Of a DNA stretch of 64,000 bases, positions 53,321 through 63,937 are shown one piece after another (position 1 is the stretch's first letter; every line of letters begins with the position of its first letter). This stretch comes from Pectinophora gossypiella (Eukaryota > Arthropoda > Insecta > Lepidoptera > Gelechiidae). A model generated the notes under the pieces. That model made no database searches, was not told the origin of the DNA, and was given only the letters and a program-made list of their open reading frames with translations. The stretch spans positions 1,868,672 through 1,932,671 of the forward strand of contig NC_065405.1 in assembly GCF_024362695.1 (NCBI RefSeq), in the 5' to 3' direction. A program made the translations under genes and the position numbers.

Positions 53321-53639
53321 CCTTAAAACAAAGTACCTACCAATCCACACTATAACGAATATAAAAAACAGGAGCCATCGAACGGAAGTACGCCAGTAGC
53401 ATGTATGTTAGTAGCGGCAGACAGACCGGTCTTATGAACCGGTGGAATTAAATCAAGTCCATCTGCGGTTTATTGACGATCCTTGCCTTCATATCCTGTG
53501 GTTTTATGTTTATTGCTTACGAGAATGATTTTTTTATCAGTTGCTATAGGTAATATAATGCTTATGGTCAAGCACGGAATATTTATAAAGGTCCCCAACA
53601 ATAAGGCTGCAAAAAGATGTAAAATTGTTATCCTAATTA

Positions 53640-53835
53640 TACAGGGTGTTAGTGACAACGTAACGAAAACTTTGAGGGATTGGAACCATGATTCTGAGTT
53701 GATATCAAGTGGAATTTTCCATCGCTAAAGTATGGAACGGAAAATACTTAATTAAAAAGAAAACATTTTTTTAAACACAAATCATGGTCTGAATCATCCC
53801 CCTGAGTATTCGTTACGATGTCACTAACATCCTGT
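53640..53835. mobile_element. MITE family B, two-armed copy
   Basis: GTGTTAGTGACAACGTAACG at the left, TTCGTTACGATGTCACTAAC at the right; internal CCATGATTCTGAGTTGATAT. The left arm is longer than the right because of an internal deletion. Confidence 0.78.
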
Positions 53836-53869
53836 ATTAGATTGACACCCTGTATTGAAAATGGGGCAG

Positions 53870-54095
53870 TCTTATGAGGGCATAGAATAAGGAATAATAA
53901 ATACGTGTAAAACGGCAACTCTCCGTTCCCCGCCAACGTCTGAGCTAGGTTTACCTCACCCCCTCGGTCTTACTTTAGTCTTCAATCGTATGGGCGTCTG
54001 ACGTCACACACACAGGTGCACGTGTACGATAATGTTAATGTGTGGTGTCTGTGTAAAACGAGGTTGTTTGTATGAAGTGTCCGGGGTGTGCTAAT
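53870..54095 (+). repeat. Repeat family K
   Basis: Inverse of 22265-22490: CATAGAATAAGGAATAATAA, GTAAAACGGCAACTCTCCGT, GGGCGTCTGACGTCACACAC, GTGTCCGGGGTGTG. Identity unknown. Confidence 0.65.
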
Positions 54096-54839
54096 GCGCC
54101 GATAGCGACAAGGGTCGAATGAAAGTCAGTTATCTTGTTAATCTTGTTATTGAAGTGCAAGACTGGTCTTCAATGCTGAGTATTTCTGAAATGTCAACAA
54201 ACCGGCCGAATGACGGACGAATGCTATCAATGAAATCGCAGATCATTAACTCCACTTGAACATTTTGTAACCCGATTCTGAATATACGTCATACCCGCTT
54301 AATTCTTACGAGGTACGATATTACATTAATTAAACTGGTTAGAAAGAGACATTGCATTTATTTCTTTTCCTTTATTTCTGTTAATATATTTTTTGGATTA
54401 TATAGGATTTATATAATATACATTTCTCTAATATTTGTGCCTGGTGACCTGTAGTACAAGGGTAATCCTTTTACAAGCACCAGCTCCCTTAAAATACACT
54501 TGTATCACAATGTTAGTGGAGAAATAAACCTTATTAAGTAATTATTTTTATTATGTGGTCTCCAGGATTTGTGTCCGATTAATGGCAATAGGCTCGCCTA
54601 CTTATTATTATTTACGTGGAAATTAAACATAGCTGGCGAGGAGTAGATATAAGTATAATATTTATGATCCAAATTTTAAAAAAGGTTATTATAAAGTAAG
54701 TGATTATTTAGAAGATACGAATGCATGGGATTAACTGTCTGAGAACTGATATTAGGCAGCTAAATTACTCAATTGTATAAAAATATTTTATGTTTATTTT
54801 TTGAAAGAACGTCTAGGGCCCTGTGCCGAGGTTTTTCTT
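54096..54839. other. Intergenic, nothing recognised
   Basis: AT-rich and without open frames or repeats that I can match. Confidence 0.5.
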
Positions 54840-54985
54840 GCAGCTTCTTTTCCCCGGCTATACAGGTTGTGAGAAGCTGCAGTAGTTTTAGGCGGATGAG
54901 ACGTTCGTTATGTAAAAATTGACGATTCAAAGTGTAACTATGTTACCTACTGAATAAAGATATTTTTGAATTTGAATATTGTAGG
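54840..54985 (+). repeat. LINE 3' tail family H
   Basis: GCTATACAGGTTGTGAGAAG, CTGCAGTAGTTTTAGGCGGA and AGACGTTCGTTATGTAAAAA, then a TTTGAATTTGAAT tail. Inverse of 31880-31985. Confidence 0.65.
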
Positions 54986-55079
54986 TATACAAAAAATATT
55001 TATCTAATAAGTTATTTTGTTTTTTCCTGCAAATGTGCATAAACCGTTGATATAAAAAATACATACCAACATAGCATTT

Positions 55080-55260
55080 CATATACAGAGTGTTAGTGAC
55101 ACCGTAAACAAAACTGAGGGATGATCCAGACCATGATTCTGAGTTGATATTAACTGTAATTTTCTGACAGGAAATTCCACTTGATATCAACTCAGAACCA
55201 TGGCTTGAATCATCCCCCTCTGTATTCGTTATAGTGTCACTAACATCATGTTTGTATACC
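55080..55260. mobile_element. MITE family B, short two-armed copy
   Basis: AGTGTTAGTGACACCGTAAA at the left to TTATAGTGTCACTAACATCA at the right; the arms are nearly symmetrical, with little loop. Confidence 0.78.
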
Positions 55261-55554
55261 GGGAGGGATAGACAAATCAAAGTATAGTATGAAAACTTTC
55301 CATCATTAGATAAAATAGGTAAGCGTATTCAAATTCAAATGTATTTATTGCAAATTAAAAAACAAATGTTTATCTACTCAGAATCATTTGGCACGCCGCC
55401 GCTCAAAGTCTAACTAATTGACAATATAAATCAATTTTATGCTTGATCGAAGCCTATAAATCTAGAAATTGACCGAGATTACCGTTTTAACTCTAAGCAA
55501 GCGAGCCTAACCCGTACTAATAATTATAAATGCAACAGTAAATCTGTCTATGTG
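55261..55554. other. Intergenic with a second LINE tail scrap
   Basis: Positions 55325-55420 (TCAAATTCAAATGTATTTAT, TTTGGCACGCCGCCGCTCAA) look like a reverse LINE 3' end. Nothing else. Confidence 0.45.
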
Positions 55555-55805
55555 TACAGGCCCCCCCTCAATCAACCGAAGGGGGTATGGAGCATACTCC
55601 ACCACGTTACTCCACTGCGGGCTGGTGGAGGTATTTTTACGGGTAATAGCCGGAACCAAGGGCTTAACGTGCATAACGGCGTAACAGCTTAAAGTGATTC
55701 AAACCTGCAAAGTCCTTACCAATCAAAGGACAGTCTCACAAAGAATCTAACCCGGACCTCCAGATCGTGAGACTAACGCTTTAACCACTCGACCACGGAG
55801 GTAAG
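55555..55805 (-). mobile_element. SINE family S2, minus copy
   Basis: GGTATGGAGCATACTCCACC, GGTAATAGCCGGAACCAAGG, CCTCCAGATCGTGAG and the head GACCACGGAGG, as in the copy at 30123-30458, with small deletions around the B box. Confidence 0.8.
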
Positions 55806-56289
55806 TAAGTATTTAGGTAAGTATTTGTTATTCAAAGCGCGACAGTTCATCTAACGACTGTTATTTCTAAGTATTAGGTACGATTTGATTCAAGTGCTCA
55901 GCGATTTTGAAAGTGTTTGTTTTATGTCATTCACCTTGAATTCGTTGTATTGGAAGTCTCGATCAGCTTTTTGCATTGTTTTGGATATGTACTAATTATA
56001 TATTTTGTTTGTGAGTCATGTAAATATAAAGAAATAGTTGACCATAACTTTGCGTAGGGATGTTAGAATAGTAAGAACATTTTGAATAAGATGATTCTAT
56101 AGAATAGAATAAAATAGTTTATTATAAAAGGACGCCACAAAGAAAAACAAGACAATATAACATTATTTAAAATTTTCACAAAACAATTACAAAAAAGCAA
56201 AACGGATGTTCTATGAAATGATTAAAAGGTAATGATGGACGTCTTGAGGTAGATTCTGTGCCTAGAAGGCCATTTTAAGCAAACAGCCC
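55806..56289. other. Intergenic, LINE-tail-like run, no gene
   Basis: Positions 56095-56200 (AGAATAGAATAAAATAGTTT, AAGGACGCCACAAAG) resemble a retroposon tail. No coding signal. Confidence 0.45.
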
Positions 56290-56645
56290 GGTTAAATATT
56301 TACTTAAGTAGGTATGTAGTCATTACTTGAACCATATCACGGGCCTAAGGGGGCTCAATAGTAATCCTGACATTAGTGCCCTGTTTATCAAAATTTACAA
56401 GCCCTGTAATAGTTTTCTTGTAAAAATTTTCATTATTACAAGAATTTGTTTATCAAAACTACACATGTAAATTATATCAATATTTATTTCACAAGTATAT
56501 TACAATCCCTCTACTTTTTTTGATAAACGTAACTTACACTGTAAGTAACTTGTAGCTTGTGAACATGTAGGCTTGTAAGTTTTGATAAACACGGCACAGG
56601 GTTGATGAGGTTGGCTATTGATCTCGCAGCCCACACGAGAGAAGA
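56290..56645 (+). repeat. SINE S1 tail split by a MITE
   Basis: Left part GAACCATATCACGGGCCTAA, AATAGTAATCCTGACATTA; right part AGGGTTGATGAGGTTGGCTA, CCCACACGAGAGAAGAAGA. The two halves are contiguous in other S1 copies. Confidence 0.75.
56376..56597. mobile_element. MITE family N inside SINE S1
   Basis: 222 bp with inverted ends GTGCCCTGTTTATCAAAA (56376-56393) and TTTTGATAAACACGGCAC (to 56597). The interior has repeated TTACAAG and CTTGTAA motifs. The target-site duplication is unclear. Confidence 0.8.
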
Positions 56646-56934
56646 AGAAATTATATCCATCTTAGGACTTCACCGGTGTCGAAACAGATTGTCCTTCGAT
56701 GATTTTTATCTGTGCCACCATTAGGAATTGCGGGCATGTGTGCCTGTCTGAGAATATGTGTATGTGTGTCAAGTTGTCAACCATTAGAGAAAGTGCGATG
56801 CATATCGCTCTACGCTTCTCTACTGCAAATTACTGAATTATTTTAGGTCAGAGGATGGTCGCGTTTCAATCAACTCAATGAAGTTTTACTTCCGTATGCA
56901 ATACATAAAATAATGTTTGAGGTTTACGCGGTTA

Positions 56935-57250
56935 TTGGTGCTAATTCCTGTAAATAGCATCTAATTTTATTTTAAGTTATATCTGTCATTTTCTTATCCG
57001 CCGAAAAGGAAAGGGACGGGTAATTGACAAGCATAAAATTTATGGAACACACGTCAATTTTAAGCACAAATCTAAACCAACCGTCTAAAAATTTTACATC
57101 AGTCAATAACCCGACACATTAATTTACTCATTCTTCCTAAAATTAAGAGCTGTGAATCATCCGTCCCTTTCCTTTTCGACGGATATGAAAATGACGGATA
57201 TAACTTAAAATAAAATTAGGCGGTGTCTCCAGGAATCGGGGCCATTATCA
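56935..57250. mobile_element. MITE family M, complete palindromic copy
   Basis: TTGGTGCTAATTCCTGTAAA and AATTTTATTTTAAGTTATAT at the left, mirrored by ATATAACTTAAAATAAAATT and GGTGTCTCCAGGAATCGGGG at the right. The core has CCGCCGAAAAGGAAAGGGAC against GTCCCTTTCCTTTTCGACGG. Fragments at 47815 and 51475. Confidence 0.75.
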
Positions 57251-57284
57251 TAATTTAAACACATGACCGTCGTCCTGTGATCAT

Positions 57285-57690
57285 GGCACTTGCAACAGTG
57301 TTGATATATCGGGAGTCTCGTATCCCTGATTAACGCGGTACGAACCCCTTAAGGCCTTAGCACCATTATACAGGGATCCCCCTTGATATTAACTCAGAAC
57401 CATGAGATGAATCATTTTCCTCAGTACCTATTCGGTACGGTGTCACTAACACTCTGTATGTGTGTGAAAGGTGTGAGTAGAATGAGGTGACAGCTGACAG
57501 AACCTATGTAAAACGAAAGGGATCCAGGATATTTTAAAGAAAGGCCAGGTTATGAGTACGTTTCCTAAACCGGCGAGAACGCATAATAACTGATGAGAGT
57601 GAAAGAAGCGAAAGTGGGTGTGTCAGGATAGTGAGTGAAATTCCGCAATCTCTGCTTAATTCAACGGGAAATAATCGTGATTTCATGTAT
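57285..57690. repeat. Repeat scraps: unnamed, MITE B, LINE tail
   Basis: 57290-57350 is the inverse of 53010-53070; 57375-57460 is one arm of family B (GATATTAACTCAGAACCATG, GGTGTCACTAACACTCTGTA). Positions 57600-57690 are a LINE tail (GTGTCAGGATAGTGAGTGAA, CTCTGCTTAATTCAACGGGA) with a TATGTAT end. Confidence 0.55.
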
Positions 57691-57769
57691 GTATTTTGTA
57701 TGTGAATCAAATAAGAAACGCTATTTTTACGGATTTGTACATAACAAAAACTGCTATATAGTACATAAA

Positions 57770-58010
57770 CACCTAATTGGTTACAAGATAATTTATGAAA
57801 TTCTGATTAAGTACTAAATAAAAACAGTTATTTTTCTATTTAACTTATTTATGAATTTTAATCAAAAAACGTAATAATAAGTCCGACATTTTATCACATT
57901 TTTCTTCATAGAAAAATGTGATAAAGCACACTGTGACGTCATCGTCACAGTGTGCTTTTTCGTACAAATTCCATAGTAACTGATTTGACTAGTTGGAAAC
58001 TAGCCTAGTG
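57770..58010. mobile_element. MITE family C copy
   Basis: TTTATGAAATTCTGATTAAG at the left and GACTAGTTGGAAACTAGCCT at the right. The centre contains a near-perfect inner palindrome, AAAGCACACTGTGACGTCAT with CGTCACAGTGTGCTTT. Positions 58011-58311 hold nothing recognisable. Confidence 0.72.
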
Positions 58011-58311
58011 GTTTAGTGGATGACGGAGAATATATCCTGATAAGAATATCTAGTACCTACCAACCAATAAACACTTTTACGTACTCTAACCTTCAACACG
58101 CAAAGAAGCTGAGTTTCTATATCCTTCACAAGGCTATTTTGTACTTAGAAGAGGTATTTACTTAGTAAATGGATGTTATACAACCGGCAACATCAATTTA
58201 AGCAACGCTTATGTATAAAGGACGGTAAGGTATAAAGTACTTTTGTTGCTTACTGTATCGTAGTATAAAAAATAACCAAAATTAGATCAATTTAATAAAC
58301 AAGTTTTGAGG

Positions 58312-58600
58312 AGCTCGGTGGCGCAGCGGTAAACGCGCTCGGTCTGCGATTGTTGAAGTTAAGCAACTTTCGCAAAGGCCGGTCATAGGATGGGTGACCA
58401 AAAAAAAAAAGTTTTCATCTCGAGCTCCTCCGTGCTTCGGAAGGCACGTTAAGCCGTTGGTCCCGGCTGCATTAGCAGTCGTTAATAACCACCAATCCGC
58501 ACTGGGCCCGCGTGGTGGTTTAAGGCCCGATCTCCCTATCCATCCATAGGGGAGGCCCGTGCCCCAGCAGTGGGGACGTTAATGGGCTGGTGATGAATAA
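58312..58600 (+). mobile_element. SINE S3, tRNA/5S rRNA chimera
   Basis: The tRNA-like head GAGCTCGGTGGCGCAGCGGT with AACGCGCTCGGTCTG is followed by two segments of the 5S rRNA internal promoter: GAAGTTAAGCAACTTTCGC and GGCCGGTCATAGGATGGGTG with ACC. An A run follows, then the body CGGAAGGCACGTTAAGCCGT, GGCCCGATCTCCCTATCCAT, GCCCCAGCAGTGGGGACGTT and a GGTGATGA end. A minus copy enters the window at 63938-64000. Confidence 0.85.
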
Positions 58601-58749
58601 ACAAGTTGTAATTTTATAGTCAATTAAGCGGTGAGTAATATTTCATAATATCGGTATTGTCGTTAAAGTTGAAAACAACAGAAAAAAAATACGCGTATTT
58701 TATTTTGTGTATATTAGAGTAGGTATACTTATAGCAAGTAAAGAACCAT

Positions 58750-58990
58750 AATAGATACTTTAGAGAACCGGAGAGGAAATATGATTAGCCACCTGATACG
58801 ACACGATTCATTTATAAAGAACATCATAGAAGGAAAAACTGAAGGAAAGAGAGGAAGGGGTAGACCTAGAAGAACATATGAAGCAGATAAAAGAGAAGGT
58901 GCAGGTCGTGGCGTATAAGGAGGTAAAGAATTTGGCGAAGAGAAAAGAGGAATGGCGAATACTCCACCGACAAGAGCGCAGTATATTACA
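58750..58990 (+). mobile_element. LINE C-terminal fragment
   Basis: Encodes RNMISHLIRHDSFIKNIIEG and then KTEGKRGRGRPRRTY, the GRPRxTY signature found near the end of many non-LTR RT polyproteins. The frame is lost shortly after. Surrounded by AT-rich sequence (58601-58749) with nothing in it. Confidence 0.65.
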
Positions 58991-58999
58991 TCGTTACAT

Positions 59000-59165
59000 C
59001 GTGAGGTAACCCATTCCCGAAAAATGCGTTTCGGAGATATGTGACCTAACCTGTATTGGGTTAGTGAAAACCACCCTTCGCGGATTGAAAGGCCAGTCAG
59101 GAATTTTCAAGTTAAGTGAGCGGACCTTGTGAAAAACAGGATCACTAGGGAAATAAAATTATGAC
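59000..59165. repeat. SINE S4 body fragment
   Basis: GTGACCTAACCTGTATTGGG, CCACCCTTCGCGGATTGAAA, AACAGGATCACTAGGGA. No head. 59166-59389 is unassigned. Confidence 0.65.
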
Positions 59166-59389
59166 CTACTAAATCGAGGTATAGTTATATATTAGGTATA
59201 AGATTCCAATATATGGAATATCTTTATTTTGCATACTATGATGGTGTACTGTACATGTTACTAAGTTATATTATAATAATCAATCACATCATGGACCCTT
59301 TCGGGCATGATGAAAAAGAAGCCAAAATAGAGAAGGAAACTTTTCAAATTTTACATCATTAAGATGTTCACTAGTGCTGTACAGTCATG

Positions 59390-59550
59390 AGCAATATCAT
59401 GTACCCACTTTAGAACCCTGTCGCACTATCATATTTGACATTTAATGAGACTTACTATTTAATTTGTGAAAAACGTTAATGTGACATGGTTTCAAAGTGT
59501 ATAGGTACATATTAGTACTCGTGACCATACCTAGTGATTTTAAACGTACA
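59390..59550 (+). repeat. MITE family F copy
   Basis: GAGCAATATCATGTACCCAC, CCCTGTCGCACTATCATATT, GTTAATGTGACATGG and a GTACTCGTGACCATAC end, about 85% like 62592-62735 by eye. 59551-59812 is AT-rich and empty. Confidence 0.7.
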
Positions 59551-59812
59551 TTTTAGTGATTATGATCCTGTTTTATTTATGTAGATTTAACGATCGCTTT
59601 GACGTAATTAGATAAACGTATGATAAGGAAATGACGTACAAACAACGAGACAAGACAGTTAAACTACTTAGTTGGATATCAGAAGTTGGTATCTCTAAAG
59701 GGCAACATTGTCAATAACAATGTTAAAAATTGAAATAATTTCAGTGTTTTTTTTTTTTCGTTGGCGCAAATAAGTAGTAAAAATCGTTTGTTTTATTTTT
59801 AAGTAGACCTGC

Positions 59813-59961
59813 GGGCTTAGCAACGTAAACGTGTGACTCCTTTGTGTGACTCTTTCTCGCCTCAACATAGTCACCCGTCACTCTCTCACAGTACTGCACA
59901 GAAAGAGACAGATGATCTCTGTCGCGGCGAGAAAGAGTCGCGAGCTTACGGTGCTAAGCCC
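59813..59961. mobile_element. MITE family G copy 1
   Basis: GGGCTTAGCAACGTAAACGT at the left, TTACGGTGCTAAGCCC at the right. Internal palindrome GTGACTCTTTCTCGCC against GGCGAGAAAGAGTCGC. Core TCACTCTCTCACAGTACTGC. The second copy at 61676-61817 is nearly identical and cleaner. Confidence 0.82.
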
Positions 59962-60090
59962 ACAGGGAGGGTTAAAAAGACTTATTTTTGATGAATTATG
60001 TAACCGAGTAATAATAAAATATATAAGTGATTATCAAGTGAAATCTCGACAGAGCCACCTATGTTATTTTTGGGGAACGTAGCCTGGAAA

Positions 60091-60558
60091 GTCAATCATT
60101 CATGGTCAAAAATCAATATTGCTATTTGATGTTTGTTTGCATTGCGCACTTTTATATACAAAAATATCAAATTGCAATATCGCTTTCTTAGATGAATTGC
60201 TTCGATGTGGGATTTTTAACCCCCAGATCTCTTATTGAAAGTCTAAGTTCAAATATATTGCTACCTTAGCTTCCTTTTAGGTACTTATTATAGAACAACT
60301 TAAAAATCAAGGTGTTTCTTTACTCATTCATGTCAATCATTCATGGTCAAAAATCAATATTGCTATTTGACGTTTGTTTGCATTGCGCACTTTTATATAC
60401 AAAAATATCAAATTGCAATATCGCTTTCTTAGATGAATTGCTTCGATGTGGGATTTTTAACCCCCAGATCTCTTATTGAAAGTCAAAGTTCAAATATATT
60501 GCTACCTTAGCTTCCTTTTAGGTACTTATTATAGAACAACTTAAAAATCAAGGTGTTA
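60091..60558. repeat. 242-bp direct tandem duplication containing MITE E
   Basis: A segment starting GTCAATCATTCATGGTCAAA at 60091 recurs at 60333 with only two or three differences (GATGTTTG/GACGTTTG, AGTCTAAG/AGTCAAAG) and ends AAAATCAAGGTGTT each time. Each unit contains a family E foldback (TTGCTATTTGA to GAATTGCTTCGATGTGGG). A fragment of family D (GGGGAACGTAGCCTGGAAAG) lies just upstream. Confidence 0.92.
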
Positions 60559-61459
60559 CTATTAACTAGAAAGTTAAAAAATAAACACTGGTTTACCATA
60601 GCATCTAAATAGGACTTCAAAATCGCCAATCCTTTGCAATTCACCATTTTCTCACACATTTTCAGACGCACCGTATCACAAATCATTTTGTTATTTTTTT
60701 TTTTTGTTTATTTTTTTAGCATTACCACGCAACTGCACGTCGCTCAAACAGAATGCATTGTGGATGGATCAGTTAAAACCGAGTTTTGAAATTTGCCGGA
60801 CGCAGAGTAATTTTCGCGCCACAAACGTCCGTTGTGAATAAATTCCGTACTCATACGATCGCCAGTTTAGCAATTTCAGAACGTCACGATATTTTTTTTC
60901 GTAATTTTTAATTTATTATCTATAACACTGGCACGTAACACTTCCATAAAACAGCACGAAAACTTAAAATAAAAAACGTACACACTCCGAACGTCACATG
61001 TTATTTTTAAATTCAAATGAAATTGTTCCAATTAAAACCAATTATTCGTTGTGTAATATAATCAAAAGTATTTCGCGTTTTAATTGCATCGATAATTACA
61101 AAACAAAATACACATACCTTATAGAAGTACGTTAACCCTTTATGAATCATTTACTTAATTTTGTTTATTTTATTGAACAACGCGTTTTGTCGTCTCGGTT
61201 TTTTTTTTAAACTGAACGCATTTGTCCGAGCCCCGTAAAGCCTAATTGTATATTTATCTAATGGCCGTACCAGTTATCTGTGCCCTTAATATGTGCATCG
61301 TTTGTTGCGTACAACATTAATAGCTTCTTTTGAAACTATTTTAACGATCTCTTCAGTTAATTATACATTTTTATACAGTTTAGTAACAGATTCCTTATAA
61401 AAGACCCATATGAATTTGTGAAACGGCTATAAAATTGAATGGTAGAATGACAGTGAAGA
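60559..61459. promoter_or_regulatory. Repeat-free stretch, possible divergent promoter
   Basis: 900 bp without any repeat matched elsewhere, unusual for this part of the window. It has long T runs and a moderately GC-rich patch (CCGGACGCAGAGTAATTTTC, GCGCCACAAACGTCC). On the minus strand an ATG at 61150 opens 11 codons to the donor AAG|GTATGT (exon end 61118), in phase 0, formally compatible with the RhoGAP exon at 45953. On the plus strand the candidate exon at 61460 follows. Confidence 0.25.
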
Positions 61460-61537
61460 ATGGCGAATCTACATTGCTTCAATATTGCACGATATTTATG
61501 TGTAACAATGGATGAAAGATATTTGGGAATGCTTCGT
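61460..61537 (+). CDS. Candidate first coding exon of an unknown plus-strand gene
   Basis: The ATG, preceded directly by an in-frame TGA, opens 26 codons (MANLHCFNIARYLCVTMDER, YLGMLR) to a perfect donor CGT|GTAAGT in phase 0. The continuation would lie beyond the window. No homology recognised; supported only by position, donor and the absence of repeats upstream. 61538-61675 holds nothing else. Confidence 0.25.
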
Positions 61538-61675
61538 GTAAGTATGTTTATTTCGTTCTAAAGTTAACTAAACAAGCAATTAAGTGTTCAACAGCCGAGT
61601 TCAGATAAGAAGTCATAGTCGAGACATGGCGACGATATGTCTCCCAATGGTCCTACTTAGTCTACTTATCTACCA

Positions 61676-61817
61676 GCGGCCTTAGCACCGTAAGCGCGCG
61701 ACTCTTTCTCGCCCCGACATACGTCACCCGTCACTCTCTCACAGTACTGCACAGAAAGAGACAGATGATCACTGTCGCGGCGAGAAAGAGTCGCGTGCTT
61801 ACGGTGCTAAGCCCGCT
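61676..61817. mobile_element. MITE family G copy 2
   Basis: AGCGGCCTTAGCACCGTAAG at the left and CTTACGGTGCTAAGCCCGCT at the right. Arms GCGCGACTCTTTCTCGCC and GGCGAGAAAGAGTCGCGTGC are almost perfectly complementary for about 35 bp. Confidence 0.85.
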
Positions 61818-61901
61818 GAAGACACGTAAGAATGTTTTGCGATTGTTCCGCTGAGCATATACTTTAACAGACAATAATTAATTTTACTTTCGTAAGTTCA
61901 A

Positions 61902-62235
61902 CAGCCTCCGTGGTCTAATCGTTAGAGCGTTAGGCTCACGATCTGGAGGTCTGAGTTCGATTCCTAATGGGGACATTGTCGAAGTCACTTTGTGAGACGG
62001 ACCTTGGTTTGGTAAGGACTTTTCAGGCTTGAATCACCTGATTGTCCGAAAAAGTAAAATGATTCCGTGCTGAGGAGAGCACGTTAAACCGTCGGTCCCG
62101 GCTATTAGCCGTAAAAAACACCTCCACCAACCCGCAGTGGAGCAGCATGGTGGAGTATGCTCCATACCCCCTCCGGTTGATTGAGGGGAGGCCTGTGCCC
62201 AGCAGTGGGACGTATATAGGCTGTTTATGTTTATT
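61902..62235 (+). mobile_element. SINE family S2, complete plus copy
   Basis: Head CAGCCTCCGTGGTCTAATCG with AGCGTTAGGCTCACGATCTG and B box GAGTTCGATTCC, then TTGTGAGACGGACCTTGG, CACCTGATTGTCCGAAAAAG, CCGGCTATTAGCCG, GGAGTATGCTCCATACCCCC and the end AGTGGGACGTATATAGGCTG. It shares the middle CACCTGATTGTCC block with S1, so the two families are related. Confidence 0.88.
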
Positions 62236-62591
62236 TTTCCATTACACTGTGAAATTTCTATCCCATACAACATAAACATAAAGCAACCTTGAAGTTCCAA
62301 TTTACAAATGAACAACCACAGATGGTTTCTACCATTAACCCACTCACACTGAACTGAATCCGTCAACCACACACATGATGTGGTCAACCACAAGTCATTG
62401 ACAAACGGGAGTAGCGTACTAGGTATAATATACATTACTAGTTATCGTAATAACGTTGTAAATAACGGTTAAGTTTATTTGTGATCGGATTTTGAAGTAG
62501 GTCTCGTGTGATTGAAGAAATCAATAAAGATATTAGAACGAAAATTATGGTTATTGTCTGGCGTAATCATTTACTATTGAGGTATATAGTA
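62236..62591. other. Intergenic, nothing recognised
   Basis: No open frame on either strand beyond a chance antisense frame of the SINE. Confidence 0.5.
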
Positions 62592-62735
62592 CATGAGCAA
62601 TATAATGTACCCACTTTAGGACTCTGTCGCACTAACATATTTGACATTTAGTGAGACTTACAGTTCAATTTGTCAAAAAAGTTAATGTGACATGGTACCA
62701 AAGTGTATACATATTAATGCTCGTGACCGTACACC
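62592..62735 (+). repeat. MITE family F copy
   Basis: ATGAGCAATATAATGTACCC, CTGTCGCACTAACATATTTG, GTTAATGTGACATGG and CTCGTGACCGTACAC. Confidence 0.72.
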
Positions 62736-63075
62736 TACTGACCGTCAGCTATGTTTAGTTGAAGTCCCATCTAATAGGGGGCAAGCCTCATTCCCATTAA
62801 CCGGGCACAAATCAAACATTGAACATAAAACAAAAACATACACAGCCTATATACAACCCACTGTTGGGCACAGGCCTCCCCTCATTTAACCGGAGGGGGC
62901 ATGGAGCACACTCCACCAAAAAAATATTATATTACTCATGTTTATGCAAATAAATTATCTTTATCTTTAAAAAAATTTATAAATTTACCGGACCTGTCAA
63001 AACTTAAGGTTAGGTAGGTAGGGTTAGGTAAGCGGACCCTGTGAAAAACGGGATAATGCTAGGGATGATGATAAG
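62736..63075. repeat. SINE S2 and S4 fragments
   Basis: 62820-62930 is a minus S2 end (CAGCCTATATACAACCCACT, TTTAACCGGAGGGGGCATGG). 62990-63075 is an S4 end (CCGGACCTGTCAAAACTTAA, AACGGGATAATGCTAGGGAT). Confidence 0.65.
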
Positions 63076-63937
63076 TATAAATATACACGTATATAATATT
63101 GTTTAAACTATAAATGTATGGCTATTTAAACTAATAATACGAAACATGACGTCAAGTGACCAAAAATTGCCCATAATGAACTTTAAAACACAGTTCTTTT
63201 ATTGTTGTAGGCGAGTTTTTAACGGTTTAAAACGATTTATTTGGGGTTTAAAACGGAAACATTTGGTTTAAAACGTTTTAAATCGGTTGTTTTACATCTA
63301 TAGTCTAAACACATAAAACATAGATAAGTACATAATAAAACAGAACTTTGCTTGTGCACAACCAGACGCGCAGATTCGAGCTTCAAATAACGGGGCAATC
63401 AGAGATCGTAAAAAATGCTATTCAACTTGACACACCTAATGAAACCAGTTTGGTAGTCAATAACGATAAAGCCGGCAAAGGGTTGCGTACCTTATCACCT
63501 TGAATGAAGGCTTATATTAGGACAGCCTTGTTGGTTAAATTCAATAAAAACACATAAAATAAAATGATGTTCGTGAGATAGTAACAAGTTCAACTTTTTT
63601 AAGATTTTCAACTGAGATTAAACAACTGCAACTCATCTGCAATTGAATCACTTTTTATAGCAACTCCTACACAAATTGGTAATGGTTCCTGAAGTTATCA
63701 ACTTGTCACATTACAAGGAATTAGAGATACCTAAGCGGTTAAGAGCATTAAAAATAAAAGCCACATTGAAACAATTCATATTAAATATTGCTAACTGACC
63801 ATCAATATGTTTTTTGTTTTTGTTTACTCATATAGTATGGGGAACTGTCAAAATTTAAGAACACTCAACAGTAGCGACATCCGATGGAAGAAATAGTTTT
63901 TATCCTCATTGTCAATACTATAATAATAAATCATCAT
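63076..63937. other. Intergenic: GTTTAAAACG motifs and a MITE E scrap
   Basis: 63215-63295 repeats GGTTTAAAACG-type words five times (for example TTTGGTTTAAAACGTTTTAA), reminiscent of hAT subterminal arrays, but no ends are defined. 63755-63810 is one family E arm. The rest is unremarkable. Confidence 0.5.

Noticed and set aside
58312..58440. 5S rRNA gene
   Set aside because: Only fragments of the internal control region are present, embedded in a SINE body that recurs at 63938.
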